Shown: positions 10,800 to 31,535, counted from the stretch's first letter. The stretch is 64,000 bases of DNA from Ailanthus altissimus (GCA_946807835.1 OX327693.1:2373501-2437500), one strand, 5' to 3'. Numbers and translations: made by a program. The notes: generated by a model not told the origin, from the sequence alone.

Positions 10800-12685
10800 C
10801 CTGTGACTCTAAGCTATAAGTCAGTTTAAAAAGTAGATTTTTAAAATATTAAATTTTATTAATGACTTTTTTAATGACAATAATCTTAAATTTTTTTTGA
10901 GAATAAATAAATATTTAACGATTTTATATTTTTATTATTTTTAAATAGTTACGTTTTGAAAGAACAAAAAACAATTATAAGATATTTTTTCTTTTTAATG
11001 AGCATACAATATTAATGAATTAAAAAATATTAAAATTAATAAAAATATAATATACAAAACAAGAAAAAAATAACAATAAAATAATCAAAGTATTCATCCT
11101 TTCATTATAATAAAAATATATTATGATTTTAATTATTTAAAAAAAATTATATTAATAATTTATAAAAATAATAATGTGAGGGTAAATTAATAAAAATATA
11201 ATAAATAATTAAGGTTAAATAGAATCTTTATAATAGTAAAGGATTTTTAAGTAATATGAAACAAGAAAAGGGGTAAATAGGAAATGTTTGAAATATTAAG
11301 GGGATAATTTATAATTTCTCAATTGAATATGATGTACTGTAGTTGTTAATAATAAACTCTTATGGGACTATTGCACATCCAAAAAAATTAATTTAATTCA
11401 ATTCATCATAAAATATTGATTGTCTAGAAGCATTTTATTTTTTTAAAAAATTTGAGAAATACAAATACATTGGCTCATGAGCTTGTCAAATTAATTTTGT
11501 ACTTAGATTTATGTGGTTCCAAACTCCTTAGCATATGCTGTAAGGGAAGATTCTCCTCCTAACTTTTTTCAGTTAATGAATGATCTTTATCTTTAAAAAA
11601 TATCCACTTTTGGTATGTTTTGTATTTTTATCAAAGATTCTATATTTTTTTGGAAATTTGTGGAGCAGTTGCTCTCGCCCTTTTGATATTTCTTTAAAAA
11701 AAACTTTACAAAAAAAACAGAAATTTGACTTTTGGGTTCATCCAAATGGTGGCCAAAAATTCCATTGAACTTGAACATGAACGGAATCTTGCATTTAATA
11801 GAGAAAATGAAAATTTTGACAACTCGTTTATTTGGTTAAATTTTTTTATTAGATAAAAGAATTTTTTTTAATATTAAATTTTTTTATGATATTGGATTAT
11901 AATTAAATATTTTTTTAAGATTAAAAAAATTATTTTATCTTTATTTATAAAAATTTAAAATTTAAAACTTTAAAAATATAATTTTTTTAATATTTATATA
12001 ATGTCACATATATCATAATAATAATTTTTTATTTTTAAAGTATATCAATAATAAAAATAAATCTTATTAATATATTTTTAATATTTTAAAAAAAATCATC
12101 ATATCCCCAATTTTTCATATCTCTACAACTATCATATTTATATAAGAATCTATCAAAAATTTTGTTGACTATTTTATTTTTTTTAAATAAAAAGAAGTAT
12201 TATTTTATTTTTAATTTTTATATCAAACATAATAATTTATATTGATTCGTTAATTATTATGTATTAATTTTATTTTATTATTATGTTTTAACAAATTAAA
12301 TTTGAGAAAATACATAACAAAATTTAAAATTATATATAAAAAAATTATTGAATTATTGAATATAAATTTTATAAAATGTTATTTTTAGTAATTTAATAAT
12401 AAATAAATATTTTTAATAATATAAAATTAAACGATCTAATATTTAAATTTTTTTTTTTAATTAACAACTAGATGATTAATAATTTTTTTTTAAAATTCTA
12501 TTTTAAAAAATTTCACTTCTAAAAACTCTATTTAAAAAGTTGAACTAAACAAACTATAAATCGTATCTAATTTACCAGTTTCATTTCATAATCAGAGCTT
12601 CACTACAAAATATTCAAAACTTAAATTGTATTATGCTTTTATTTTAATTTAGAAAAATTAATACTTCGCTGATTACTCAGTCCAT

Positions 12686-12724
<39 letters not shown>

Positions 12725-13380
12725 AATATCTTAATTAATCTAATATATTTTCTTATTACAGAGAAATTAAATCAAATATGAAATAGTTTATCATAATTAC
12801 ACATATTAAATAATCTTGTTTATTGTCATAAAATGCATTTTAAATCATTTTTAATTGCAGAAATTGATTGAGATATTTACAAACTATATATAAAAATTAA
12901 GTAATTCAACTAAATTTTATGAATTTAAATCTATAATTTATAATCTTAATTTATTTTTAAAAATTATGAAAATACTTTATAAACTCACGTGTGAAGTTTT
13001 AAGTTTATCTAACAGTTTCTTTTGTAAATCTCAAATTTATATAAGAATTTATGCAAAATATAAAACTTTATTCTTTACCTATGTTATGGATATATACAAT
13101 TTAATTTTTAAAATTTATTTATTATTTAGAATAATATTAAATATTTTAAATAATATTTTAAAAAATAACGTATTAAATAAATATTAAATATAATAAATAA
13201 TTTTAAAATTTATAATATTTTATTATTTAATATTTATTTAACATATCATATTTTAAGGTATAATTTAAGATATCATTTGCTTACTCTATTATTTATGTAA
13301 AAGAAATTAACGTTATTACAGTAATTTAAATTAATAAAATTATATTTGGAATTTTTAAGTTCATAAAATCAATTTTTAAT
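10800..13380. other. Very AT-rich intergenic stretch with a (TA)n microsatellite
   Basis: About 2.6 kb with long A and T tracts and no recognisable gene. A pure TA run lies at 12691-12721. The short open frames near 11580 and 12966 are low-complexity and have no domain. This is the upstream flank of the cysteine synthase gene. Confidence 0.6.
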
Positions 13381-13431
13381 AATGAATTTATTAAAAAACA
13401 AATTTATAAAGTATTTTGATGAGTATAATTG

Positions 13432-13439
13432 TATAAATA
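13432..13439 (+). promoter_or_regulatory. Candidate TATA box of the cysteine synthase gene
   Basis: TATAAATA lies 41 bp before the ATG at 13481, so transcription would start only some 10-20 bp before the start codon. A second A/T-rich candidate lies about 30 bp further upstream. The background is AT-rich, so this is suggestive only. Confidence 0.35.
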
Positions 13440-13480
13440 TTGTCTCGCTTAGCTTCGCGGAGTCCCAAGAGTCTAAAGAA

Positions 13481-20190
<6,710 letters not shown>

Positions 20191-20208
20191 AATACCTCTC
20201 ATCAAGAT

Positions 20209-23200
20209 TATTAAGGGATAAGTAATATTCCCATAATATTCTTATAATATTCCTTTGATATTCTTATCATATATATTGTAATTAATGTAAAGTATTCTTT
20301 ACCTTTTATAATTCTAACTTTCTTATTTTATATTTGTCCTAAGCCTATATAAATGTTATCTCTGTATATTATTTTACAGTGAAATATACATTTTTTTTTT
20401 ATTCCTAACATGGTATTAGAGCTTAAGCTCAAGTTCCTTTATTGTCTCTTTATTTAGTCAAAAACTTGCAGGATTTTTTTGAAAATTCATTGGAGTGTCA
20501 TCAGAAAACCATCGGAAGTTCACCGTGTTCTACATCACCCAGCTTAGGACGTTCAAACACCGTTGGCCCAACCGAATGCCGCAAGAGCCACGTTTATCGG
20601 AGTTCGGAGTAGCCCCCATGCGCTGGTTAAAGGTTCTGCCACTGTTCGCTGCCCCCTCAGATCCAGGCCATTCTTTAGTGAGTGAGTCAACACCACCCAT
20701 ACTAGAAGACTCAAACAACGCCAATCTACTTAGCCGCACCAAAATCAGGTTTATCGGAGCTTCCACACGCCTCTAAATTAGCTCTCTGGTTTGCAATAAG
20801 GGTTTACTTGTAAACTTTTCATTATTTTGAGGTTAGATTGTAAGTTTTTGTACTTGAGGTAATTTTGCAAAATTTAAAAGTTTTGAGGTTATTTTGAAAT
20901 TATCAAATTTATGTGTTAGTTTGTAATTTTCAAAATGTTGAGGGGTCATTTTATAATTATTAAAAGTTTTAGGATAAAATTATAATTATTAAAAGTTTAG
21001 AGGCTAATTCATAAATAGTTAGAGGGATCGAAATTAGATATTTTTAAATTCATGGATAAGTTTGATACTTCTCAATATTATTTCTTTATTGGTTCTACTT
21101 TGCTTAAGCCATGTCGTCATTGTCACTTACTTGGATTGTCTCAAGGTGCTATTTTTACAGGACCTGTTGTTATTGCTGCACAGGATAGTGTGAGTCTCTC
21201 TTCCAACTTGGCTATTAATCTTGAACCTTTACTCCGTTTACTCCTTTTAAACTTTGGTAAACCCTTAATTTCTACTTCCTCTAGTATTTTTAGTAATTCA
21301 TTTTTTTTTTTTTACTTCATATGTTGCAATCATATGACTTTTGATTCTACAGTTTTTTCCTCTAAATCTCTTATTTTGTATTTATCCTCTATTCAAATTG
21401 TCAATAGTTCTATCATAAAAATTAATCATGTTGGTCAAGTGTCTTGTTCTAATAATTCTATATCAGATATGTTTTATTCTTAATCTTACATTAAATCTTT
21501 TTATTTGTCGGTCAACTATGCGAACTTGATCTTAATGTTTTGTTTACTGCTTTTGGTTGTTATGTGCAGGATTCGAAGACAGGTCAGACACTTAGGATGG
21601 GTCGTAAGGTTGGACGTTTATATGAACTCATTTCATTAGATGTATCATCTGTAGCGTCTATCTCTCCAAAACTTTTGTCGGTAGTATCTACCTCTTTAGT
21701 ATCTTCGTTACAATTTTGGTACACTTATTTGAGTTATGTGTTAGTCAATCGTGTATGATCTCTAGTATTCAACAGTTATTTAAGTGTTGTCTCTGATAGT
21801 AAATATGATTGTCTAACACGTCCTTTAGTTAAACAATTAGCTTTATCTTTTAATGATAGTACTACTGTCTCTCATGCTTCATTTAATCTTATGCAATCTA
21901 ATATATGAGGTCCTTCTCCCAATGCCACTATGGGAGGATTTAAATATTTTATTATTTTTGTTGATGACTATTTTTGATGTACTAAGTTGTTTTTTATGAA
22001 ACAATGATTAGAACTTATTAAAATTTATCATGATTTTGTTTAGATGATTAAAACTAAGTTCTTTTGTTCAATTAAGATTTTTTGGATAGATAATGCCATG
22101 GAGTACAGAGATTTTGACTTTCTGTGTCTTTTACAGGAATATGATATTATTTGTCAAAGGTCTTGTCTTGATACATCTCAACAAAATGGGAGAGTGGAAT
22201 ATAAATATAAACATATTGTAAACACTACCCGTGCTCTCTTTATATCTTTCTCCTGTTCTGAACGTTTTTAGGGAGAAGTTGTCTTGACCGCGCCACCTTT
22301 ATCATTAATCGTATTCTTTTTTTTGTTATACAGAACAAGTCACTTTATGAGCATCTTTATAGAACTTAATTTAATTATCTCTTCATCCTATTTAATTGTC
22401 TGTTTTTTTCTCCTTTAAAAACATGAACGCACCAAACTTGAGTCACATACTCAATTATGTTTCTTCTTGGGATACGTGATAAAATATACAGTGTTGAGAT
22501 CTATATCTAACCGTCTTCACATCTCTTATAACGTAGTATTTTTTTAGAATAAAATATTTTCATTTGTATCAAACTTTCAGTTTGTGTCTTCTTCTGTTTC
22601 ACAATTCTTTACAGATAATATTATTGATCTTTTCTTTAATGCTTCACACAGATATTTCTTCTAAGTTTCATATAATTGAGTTTGCTAATACGATACCTGT
22701 TTTTGAGAAACCACCTCGTCCGAAGGATTTGCTTTAAACACTTCTGAAGCTTCTTTTACATTTTTTGTCATTTATTTCATGTAAGAGGACTTTATGTTAA
22801 ACTTTGGGATTATTAGTGTTTTTATACTATTACTATTTTCTTATGCAAGCCTCCATTCTATTCAAAGGCTAGTTCTAATTTTATTTGGCAGCAAACAATA
22901 ATAGAAGAAATATAGGCCCTTTGAGAAGTCATATACTTGAGATTTTGTTATTCTTCCACCTAATAAGACTGCCATTGAATGCAAATAGGTATAAAGATTA
23001 AAATCAAGTCTGATGAGTCTATTGAGAGATATAAAGTTTGTTTTGTTGTAAAAAGCTTTACTCAAGAATATAGAATTAATTATGAAGAAATATTTGTCCT
23101 AATTGCTTGACTTATTTCTATTCGGAGTTTGTTAATTGTTGTTGTTATTCGTGGATGGTTATTATTTTAAATAGATGTCAATAATAATTTCCTTAATATT

Positions 23201-24525
23201 ATTCTTATTTAAGAAGCATATATGAAGCATGTTTTTGATTATCTACATCCTCTAAAAAAAGTTTACAAATTTTGCCGTGTTCTATACAGCCTTAAACAAG
23301 CTCTTCATGTATGGTTTGCAAAATTTAGTGGGATTGTTCTTCTGTATGGTTTTTAATTTAGTCTTTATGACTCAGCTCTCTTTGTTTATAAGGCAGCATG
23401 AGGTTGTGTTCTACTTCTTCTCTGTGTTGATGACACGAGTATTATGGGTGATAATTTTTCTGGTATTTTCACTCTTAAGACATTTTTTTAGTAATATTTT
23501 GAAATAAAAAATTTTAGCACCCTCAATTATTTCCTTGAACTTGAAGTACCGTATGATTCTATTGGGTATTATCTTTTACAAGTTAAATATGCATCATATT
23601 TATTTGCTAGAGTTAGCTTGATAGTTAGTAAGACTGCTTCTACTCCTTTAGAGTCTGATACTAAGCTTTGGTCTTTTGATAGTACTCTCTTTAGTGATGC
23701 CACTCTTTATCACCAATTAGTTGATAGTTTGGGATATCTCATTGTCATTCGACCAGACATTTTTTATATTGTTCATGTTGTCAGTCAGTTTATGGTCGCT
23801 TCTCATATTTCTCATTTTGCAGTAGTTGTTTATATTTTGTATTATCTCAATGGTAAACTTTTTTATGGTTTTAATTTTTTAGCTCACTCTTCCCTTATTG
23901 TGGGAGCTTATTCTGATGCAAATTAGGCATATGGTCTTATAAATCGACGATCAACTGCTAGGTTGTCTTTTTTTAGGAGATTCACTTTTTTTTATAGAAA
24001 AGTAAAAAGTAGGCAGTTATTGCCCGTTCTAGTACTGGGGCTGACTCGACTGAGTATTGTGTCTTTGCTAATATTACACAAAAAATTGTTTGGCTTTGAT
24101 GGCTTCTTGGAGGTGTGAGTATTACTCACCATGGTGTTACACCTCTTTATTGTGACAATCAGAGTGCTGTTATCGGTAGCATGTTTCTTAGAGTACTGTT
24201 TTACTTCACTTCATCTCCTATAATGATCAAACTATTGATATTTTCATCAAATATTTGCTTCTCGGCCGTTTTCATACTTTGGTTTTCAAACTCAAGTTTG
24301 TTTTTACTCTGTCATCTTCAGTTTGAAGAGGGTATTAGGGGATAAATAATATTTCTATAATTTTCTCATATTCTTACCATATATATTATAATTAATATAA
24401 AACATTTTTTTTCTTTTATAATTTTAAATATTTTATTTTATATTTGTCCTAAGTTTATATAAAGTCCAACTTTGTACATTATTTTACATAGTAAAATATA
24501 CAATTTTTTTTTTATATTTCTAACA
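20209..24525 (+). mobile_element. Ty1/copia-type LTR retrotransposon, decayed
   Basis: The 5' LTR (20209-20410) and 3' LTR (24333-24525) are about 200 bp each, beginning TATTA(A/G)GGGATAA and ending TTTCTAACA or TTCCTAACA. Directly after the 5' LTR is TGGTATTAGAGC (20411-20422), a one-base variant of the primer site complementary to initiator methionine tRNA. GTTTGAAGAGGG before the 3' LTR is the likely polypurine tract. The pol region between is riddled with stops. Flanking 5-mers AAGAT and ATAAT do not match well. It lies 18 bp after the cysteine synthase stop codon, in the same orientation, so its 5' LTR now provides that gene's immediate 3' flank. Confidence 0.85.
21315..24345 (+). pseudogene. 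Copia polyprotein remnant (protease to RNase H)
   Basis: Order fits copia: a protease-flank segment CNHMTFDSTVFSSKS near 21320, the pre-integrase segment DSKTGQTLRMG near 21575, integrase core with a DNAMEY-like segment and QQNGRVE (22090-22200), reverse transcriptase pieces from about 22980 to 23520, the connection region with QLVDSLGYL near 23710, and RNase H with YCDNQSAV at about 24150. Gag and the CCHC knuckle are not recognisable, and the frame is broken many times. No product is expected. Confidence 0.8.
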
Positions 24526-25280
24526 ATAATCATTGAAAAAGTACATTTTTTAACTTGATGTTCCACCTTTTGTATTTTATTGATAGAATCTTGATTCAAG
24601 AGTCTATGTCTTTTCTCGAGAGGAAACTTCCATAATTAAAATTCATCCAATGGGATGGGTGGAGGGTGGGGGGGTTAATTTTTTTATTATTCTTTTTTAA
24701 AATTCAATTTTTTGAATTAAAAAATAAAAAATTGAACTGACCAAGAAAAAATCAAACAAAATTGGTCGGTTCGATTTTTCAATTTTTTTATTTTTTGCCC
24801 ACCTCTAAATATGATTGCATTTTTTTCTTCTCGATAAATACAATTATCAACATTTATCATAAAATACCTTGCCAAGCATAATTTTGAGTTTTAATGGAAA
24901 AGTTAGTCATTATGTTTTTGGAATGCAAAATCTTTATAATGTTAATCGAACTTAACCTGCGAATTTTATTGTTAGTGTTATAATATTTATAGTGCAATGG
25001 AATAAAAAATAAAAAATAAAAAACATTTATTTTTATTATATAAAATTATTTTTATTTTGAGATCTTGTGAATTTATGGATGTGATGTTCTTTAAAAAAAA
25101 TAATTAATAAAAAATATGCTTTAAATTTATGCTTTGTTTTCTTTTATAAAAATTTCAAACCAAACCTTTTATACTATAGTGAAAGAGAGTGCTTTTAATT
25201 TTTTCTTCTAAAAAAATACGTATTTTGAGAGTATATTTTGACATAGGTTATTTGTGTGTTATTTTTCTTCTAAAAAAATA
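24526..25280. other. Displaced flank of the cysteine synthase gene, AT-rich, with a self-complementary stretch
   Basis: No gene seen. Directly after the copia 3' LTR, this may be the original 3' untranslated region and flank of the cysteine synthase gene. About 24700-24790 is self-complementary: an AAAAATTGAACTGACCAA phrase is mirrored by TTGGTCGGTTCGATTTTTC. It looks like the end of a foldback or small repeat. Confidence 0.4.
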
Positions 25281-28200
25281 ATTATTTGGCAAAAAATGCA
25301 CATAGAGTAGCATTTTATAATTTTTATCCATCTAGAAGAGTAAATTTGCTTGATTTGATACACACTGATGTATGTACTATGCAAATTAAAATACGTGGTT
25401 GTGCACTTTATTTTGTAATGTTTATTGCTGATTGTTCTAAAAAAGTGTGCACTTTTGCTCTGAAATCTAAAGACTAGGTATTTAAGGTTTTAAAGATTTT
25501 CATGTTAAGGTTAAGAGAGAGATAGGAAGATAGTTGAAATGTGTAAAGACGGATAATAATGATGAGTACAGAGGACCATTGAGCAATATTGTAGATCATA
25601 TGTTATCAGACTTAAGAAGATCGTGCCAAAAACTCCTTAATAAAATGGTGTGGCAAAGAGAATGAATAAAATGATTAAAGAAAGAATCAAGTGTATGCTC
25701 TCTGATGCAAAGTTGTCTAAATATTTTTGGGGTTAGGCAATATGGACTGCAATTGATTTGATTAACATATTTTCTTCAGCTCCTTTGGATGATAATGTAC
25801 CTAAACGAGTTTAGACCAGGAAAGATGTTTCATATAAGCACTTGAGAGTGTTTGGTTGTAGGTTATTTGTTTATATTCTAAAAGATGAGAGGTGGAAGCC
25901 TGACAACAAAGCCAAAGAATGTATCATTTTGGGTTATGCATATGAAGACTTTGGGTACAGATTATGGGATTCAGTAAATCAGAAAATCATCAGAAGTAGA
26001 GATGTTACATATATTGAAGATCAGATAGTTAATAGGGTAAAGAAAGACGATGAACCTCAAGAATTTGATGAAATTCCTATTCCTGACACGTCCAGATCAG
26101 TTCCTCCGCCTATAGTTCATGATGATTGTAGGGAAGACACATATGAAGATTCTAATGACATTGTTGAAGGTGATGATTTAACAGAACAAGTTGAGCAAGA
26201 ACCTCCAGAATCATTTGATCCACTAGTTGAGCCTTAATTAAGAAGATCTATGAGAGTGTACAACCATTCTTCCAGATATCCATCATATGGGTATGTGATG
26301 TTTACAGATGAGGGAGAACTTGAAAAATTTCTGAAAGTCATGTCTCACAAGTACAAGAATGAGTGGTTTAAAGTTATGCAAGATGAGATAAAATTATTGC
26401 ATGAGAATCACACATATGAGTTAGTAAAACCGCATAAGGGTAAAAGAGCTCTAAAGAACAAATAGGTTTATAGGCTGAAGACTGAAAACAACTCATAACT
26501 AAGGTATAATGCTAGATTGATTGTGAAAAGGTTTGGTTAGAAGAAAGAGATTGACTTTGAAGAAATTTTTTCTCCTGTAGTGAAGATGTCTTCTATCTAA
26601 GTTGTTCTTAGTTTAATAGTAAGTTTCAACTTGGAGATTAAGTAGCTTGATGTAAAGACAACTTTCCTTTATGGTGATTTAGAGGAGAAAATCTACATAG
26701 AGCAGCACAAGGGATTTAAAGTTAAAGGTAAGGAAAATTTGATTTGCAAGTTGAAGAAAAGCTTGTATAGGAAGAAACAAGCATTGAGACAATGGTGCAA
26801 GAAATTTGATTCTTTCATGGAGAATTATGATTTCAGCAAGACTACATCAGACTATTGTGTCTTTATAAAGAGGATTATTGATAATGATTTTATTATTCTC
26901 TTACTTTATGTGGATGACACGTTGATTATTGGCTATGATGCTAGTAAAATTGAAGGGTTGAAGAGAGAACTTAGTAAGTCATTTGCTATGAAAGATTTAG
27001 GATAGGCTAAACAAATCATTGGCATGAAGATCTCCCGTAACAGGAAAATTTGAAAGTTATGGTTATCTTAAAAAGATACATTGAGAGGGTTCTTGAAAGA
27101 TTCAACATGAGTAAGGCAAAACTAGTTAGTTCACCACTTGTAGGTCATTTCAAGCTTAGTTCTAAGCAATATCCTACAAGTGAGAAAGAAAATGAAGAAA
27201 TGGGTGCAGTGCTTAATGCATCAGCTGTTGGTAGTTTAATGTATGCAATGGTCTGTACTAAGCTAGATATTGCTCATGCAGTTGGTATCGTTAGTCAATT
27301 TCTCTCTAATCCTGGCAAAGAGCACTAGATAGTAGTGAAGTGGATTTTCAGATACCTTAGAGGCACCTCTAAGACATGTTTATATTTTGATAGTGATAAA
27401 CTTATGTTGAATGGGTATATAGATGCTAATATAGCAAAATATGTTAATTCTAAGAAGTCTACATCAGGATACCTAATTACCTTTACATGGGAAGCTGTGT
27501 CATGGCAATCTAAACTTTAGAAATGTATTGCTTTTTCTATCATAAAAGCTGAGTATATTGCAATTATTGAAGCTTGCAAAAAAACTTTGTGGATGAAAAA
27601 GTTTTTATAAGAGTTGGATTTGAAGTAAGAGAACTATATAGTTTACTGTGATAGTCAAAGTGTCATTCACTTGGCGAAGAACCCAACATTCCACTATAAA
27701 TCTAAGCATATTAATATTAGGTATTATTAAGTGAGTGATGTATTATAATCAAAACTACTACAACTTGAAAAGATACATACAAGTGAGAACGAATCGAACA
27801 TGATGACTAAGCCATCATCCAAGGAGAAGCTTCAAGTTTGTAGAGGAAAAACGGGCCTAATAGAGTGTCCCATATGATGTGGAATGGAGATTTGTTGGTG
27901 GGGTGCATATCATGTGTGGGTCTAGGGGTTAATTTATAATTTTAGAAAAAGTATAATTTTATATGAAATTAGCCATTAAAGGAGTTGAATGAAATTTTTA
28001 TATAATTGTACAATAACCCTAAATTATATTTTGTGTTTTAGTGAGAGAAGAAAACAAAAGGTAGAAATGAGAAGACGAGAGGCAAAACCGAGAGAAATAA
28101 AAGAGGGCTTAGGGTTCTAATTTTTTCTTTAATGATTAGATGGTGATTTGAGCTCTAATTTTGCTCAAATTTTGAAGATGAGTTCTCAACATCTTACTCT

Positions 28201-28590
28201 ACTCTTTTATAGATTAGATTTTTAATTTAGTCTCTCATATTATAAAATCTAGCAAATGTATGTTTAAGTAGAATTTGTTAGATTTATTATTATTAAGTCA
28301 AGATTAATGTTTTTGATGTTGTAGTGAGTTTTTAGTGTGATTCTAGAGAGGACATTGCTATAATTCCATTATTATTACATAGTAAAAGTTTTTCAATCAA
28401 ACTATGGTCCCATGATTTTTCTCGAATTGAGTTTTTCACGTAAAAATTGAGTTTTTCATTATGATTGATTGTAGCTTATAATTGTGATAGTATTATTTTG
28501 CTAATTGTGGTGATACACTATCTATTTTAATAACCTAAAGTAGAAAAAATAATATTTTTACTGCATAATATTTTGTTATCTTTCCCAACA
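25281..28590 (+). mobile_element. 5'-truncated Ty1/copia element with 3' LTR
   Basis: Integrase, reverse transcriptase and RNase H remnants are followed by a purine-rich GGAATGGAGATT and an LTR at 27893-28590 (about 698 bp) that starts TGTTGGTGGGG and ends TTTCCCAACA. No 5' LTR, gag or protease is visible upstream, so the element is cut near 25280. The base after the LTR begins block A of the S1 duplication. Confidence 0.75.
25286..27880 (+). pseudogene. Copia polyprotein remnant (integrase to RNase H)
   Basis: Segments in order: integrase with LDLIHTDVC near 25345, the integrase C-terminal part FGCRLFVYI...KECIILGY near 25855, a linker rich in acidic residues, RT with LLYVDDTLIIGYD near 26905 and AMKDLG at 26990, the connection domain with VGSLMYAMVCTKLDIAHAVG near 27225, and RNase H pieces from SGYLITFTWEAVSW to HLAKNPTFHYKSKHI near 27665. 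The motifs resemble the Tnt1 branch of copia. At least six stops or frame changes interrupt it. Confidence 0.8.
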
Positions 28591-29147
28591 ATCATTGAAT
28601 TGATTGGTTTTATTTGTTTGATTCTATTCTTTCATCAGCCACACTGTTGTGTTTGTTTGTATTGTTTTGGTCATTTTGGTTGATTTGATTTTGAATGAAA
28701 GAAGAAAATGAAAATGATGAATAAAATTTCATCTTATTCAGTGAAATATTTCAAGAGTGTATTTTTCATTTTTGGTGTGGCATGAGATCAGGGGTCATGA
28801 TTTTGCTCACGGAACAAAATTAATATTCAATCTATTAACAAGGTACATAAGCACAATTAGCATGATAATAATTAAGAGATTATTCAAACTCTTCCCAATA
28901 TATCAATGGATATAATATGTTTGCATGGTTTGAAATAATTTATTTGGACTACTGGATTTAGTTTTTGGTGTGGATATTAACAGGAATTGAGTGATGAATC
29001 AAGCACATCGTTTGCTAATTTAATCTGATGACAAATGGACCAACAGGGACAAAGAAAATCAATTAAGAACTTTTATTTGATTCATTTATTTAAAATTTTT
29101 AGACATAAAAAAAACAAAGCTCTCTCATCATCATACTCATTAATTCA

Positions 29148-29591
29148 CTAAGTCTCCCTTTTAATCCAGCTTTGATTATCATTACTGAAATAGATCCCAT
29201 CTTCTCTCACAGACCAAAAGCAATTTCCAGTGTCAAGACACTTGTAAGTCTCAACCCTAATCCGAAAAACATCGACAATTTTCTCGACTAAGTCGTATCT
29301 CATCTTGCACCAAAAATGGGTCGTCTTCCAAATATGAATCCCAAATTTGAATCGAAATTCATTCTTCATCTAAAGGGTATGCTCTCCAAGATCCTCGGCA
29401 TTTGAGTAGCAGTGAATGACCAATGATTTTTGATTGCTGCTTAGATCATTGGTTATGTGGACTTGGTACCTCAATCGAATTCGGATGGCATTTTCATCAT
29501 CACCATCATCTAATGCAATGTGGGTGTTTGAGTAATGGAAAAAAATAATAAGGATGATGATGAACAAGAAATGAGTTGAAACATGAAACAT
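29148..29591 (-). pseudogene. S1 family (self-incompatibility protein homologue), one nonsense codon
   Basis: A frame of 147 codons plus stop from ATG 29589-29591, broken only by TAG at 29370-29372. It has a hydrophobic signal-peptide-like start (residues 1 to about 26), the S1 core with VIHCYS, KTTHFWC, a cysteine before LDTGNCFW, and YFSNDNQSW near the end: the four cysteines of the family in the right order. S1 proteins are small secreted proteins of eudicots; the founding member is the stigma determinant of Papaver, most others are of unknown role. The decayed copy-B gene has TGG at the stop position, so TAG arose by one G-to-A change. It may be a recent pseudogene or a truncated allele. 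Confidence 0.75.
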
Positions 29592-29891
29592 AGTTGAAAA
29601 ATGAAAGTTGGTGGGATGCTTTTGGTTACTATTTTGTAATAATCTAGAGGAAGAGAGATAAATGAATTTAATAGAGGATATTTGAAGGTGTGTTAATTAA
29701 TGTTGGATATTGATGTAAGTTGAAAAGAATCTAATTTGCTAATTATGAGGTATAAGTAATAGTAGATTTATCTATCATATTTTTAGTGGAGAACTAGACC
29801 ATATTCACGACTCATAAAATTTTTCTTGTCAGTACCTGAAATAGCTTAACAATTCATTTAATAGTAACTTTGTGTCAAACGATTAGAAAAA

Positions 29892-30118
29892 TGACAGTTT
29901 AGCCTCTACTTTTACGTTAAGATATAATTTAAGTCTCTAAAATTTTAAAAATATTTGATTAATTACGTTTTTATTCTTACTAGCATTTGTATCTTTTCAT
30001 TATCATTTTCATATTTGAATAGTGATTATTTTCGTCTTTAAAATACGTAATTGGTAATTTTTGAAACAATAAGGATTAAACTATATATTAAACTATTAAG
30101 GAGGAACTAAATTGGTTT
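29892..30118. mobile_element. MITE-like foldback element
   Basis: The left end TGACAGTTTAGCCTCTAC and following bases are roughly mirrored by the right end (ACTAAATTGGTTTTT and the bases before it). Both arms share a TTTTAAAAAT or TTTCAAAAAT step followed by an ATTAATTACG-like step. It is about 230 bp and non-coding. A related, decayed version lies at about 58440-58670 in copy B. Confidence 0.45.
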
Positions 30119-30663
30119 TTTCTTAAATAATTTAACTGAAATTTTTTTATTTTATTTATAAAAGAAGAGAGTAGGGGTGCTCTACTTCCCGTTCAAGGTT
30201 AGTTTTTATTTTTAAGATCTGATCAATTCGATTCTATTTCAGTTTAGTTTAAAAATTAACAAAAACAACAAAATAATATTTTTTAAAGAAAGATTGATAA
30301 AAACTAACAGAACCAAACTGGACAATTCCTCGTTTAGAAATAGACCAAGTTATAATAGACTTTGAACCGAAAATACCCACTTCTATGAGAGAGTTTTGAT
30401 GCATCTCAAATCAAAGTAATTGGTACTTCACCTATAAATTATTTATACACATTCATTTATATATATTGGTGGCATGATGGATTAGATAAGTGAAATAAGA
30501 AAATAAATTCAATAAACAAGAAAAGATATGGTAATATATTTTTTTTACTATCTAAAAATATCGTGTCACTTTAGTTTGTATCAATGACTTTTTTAGATAT
30601 AATTTATATGTGTTGCATCATTTCAAAGGGAAAAATTTACTTTCATATATATAAAAGGAAAAT

Positions 30664-30909
30664 TGACAGTTTAGTTTTTATATTTTTATTGAATTACTCA
30701 TCTGATCCTTAATATTTTAAAAACTATCAATTATATTTTTAAGAGTTTTTTATTACTATTTTCATTCATAAAATATTCTTTTTTTTCTATAATTTTTATT
30801 CTTAATATATAATTATTTTCATCTTAAAAGACTTAATTGATAATTTTTAAAATATTTGAGACGTCATAAATAATTCAATAATAACGTAGAAACTAAAATA
30901 ACAATTTTT
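30664..30909. mobile_element. MITE-like foldback element
   Basis: About 245 bp with arms of 70 bp or more: the left arm has TTATTGAATTACTCA and ATATTTTAAAAACTATCAATTA-like steps, and the right arm, reversed, has TTATTGAATTATTTA and ATATTTTAAAAATTATC. It is the same family as 29892-30118. Copy B has a different, larger TIR element near the matching place. Confidence 0.5.
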
Positions 30910-30919
30910 CTATACAAAA

Positions 30920-31535
30920 TCGGAAACTTTTATTGTTGAAGTAGAGAAGAGGCACATTTATCATTTAATCACATAGAACTTATGTAGGTTCCATGACTTA
31001 CATAAGAAAAGCTATTAATCTTTTCGGTTTGATTTAACTTATATTAGTAGCATGTTCTGATTGATTCAAGAGGATAAAAGGTTATGGAGTTAATAAAAAA
31101 ATGGAAATCTCGTTTATATCTTAATAATTAATAAAATGCAAATGATAGTAATAATAATAAACTTTTGTAATAATCTATTTATATAGTCATTATCACCTGA
31201 AAATTCAACAAGAACAAAAAAAATGGAAATTATATATCAGGTTCATTATTATCTTTCTGTACATACTTTAACTAATTAAATCATTAAAAACAAATCGTTA
31301 AACATCAATTTGTTTAATGCAGTGGTGGTGTCATCAGCTGCCTTAGTATTTTCCCAAATTCCCTATTATAAGTTATAGGGAAAACATTAGTTTCATTTTT
31401 GATTTAATTGATATCTACCAAATTCTTTTTTTTGAGAAATACTTAGCCTCTTTGGGGACGTTTTTGACTATTTTTTGTTATTATTTTCATCCCTAAATAA
31501 TGACTATTTTTATTTTTATAAGGACTAATTGAGTA

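Noticed and set aside
10245..11320. Possible TIR element around the LINE remnant
   Set aside because: The inverted similarity of the ends is weak and AT-rich; no target duplication seen.
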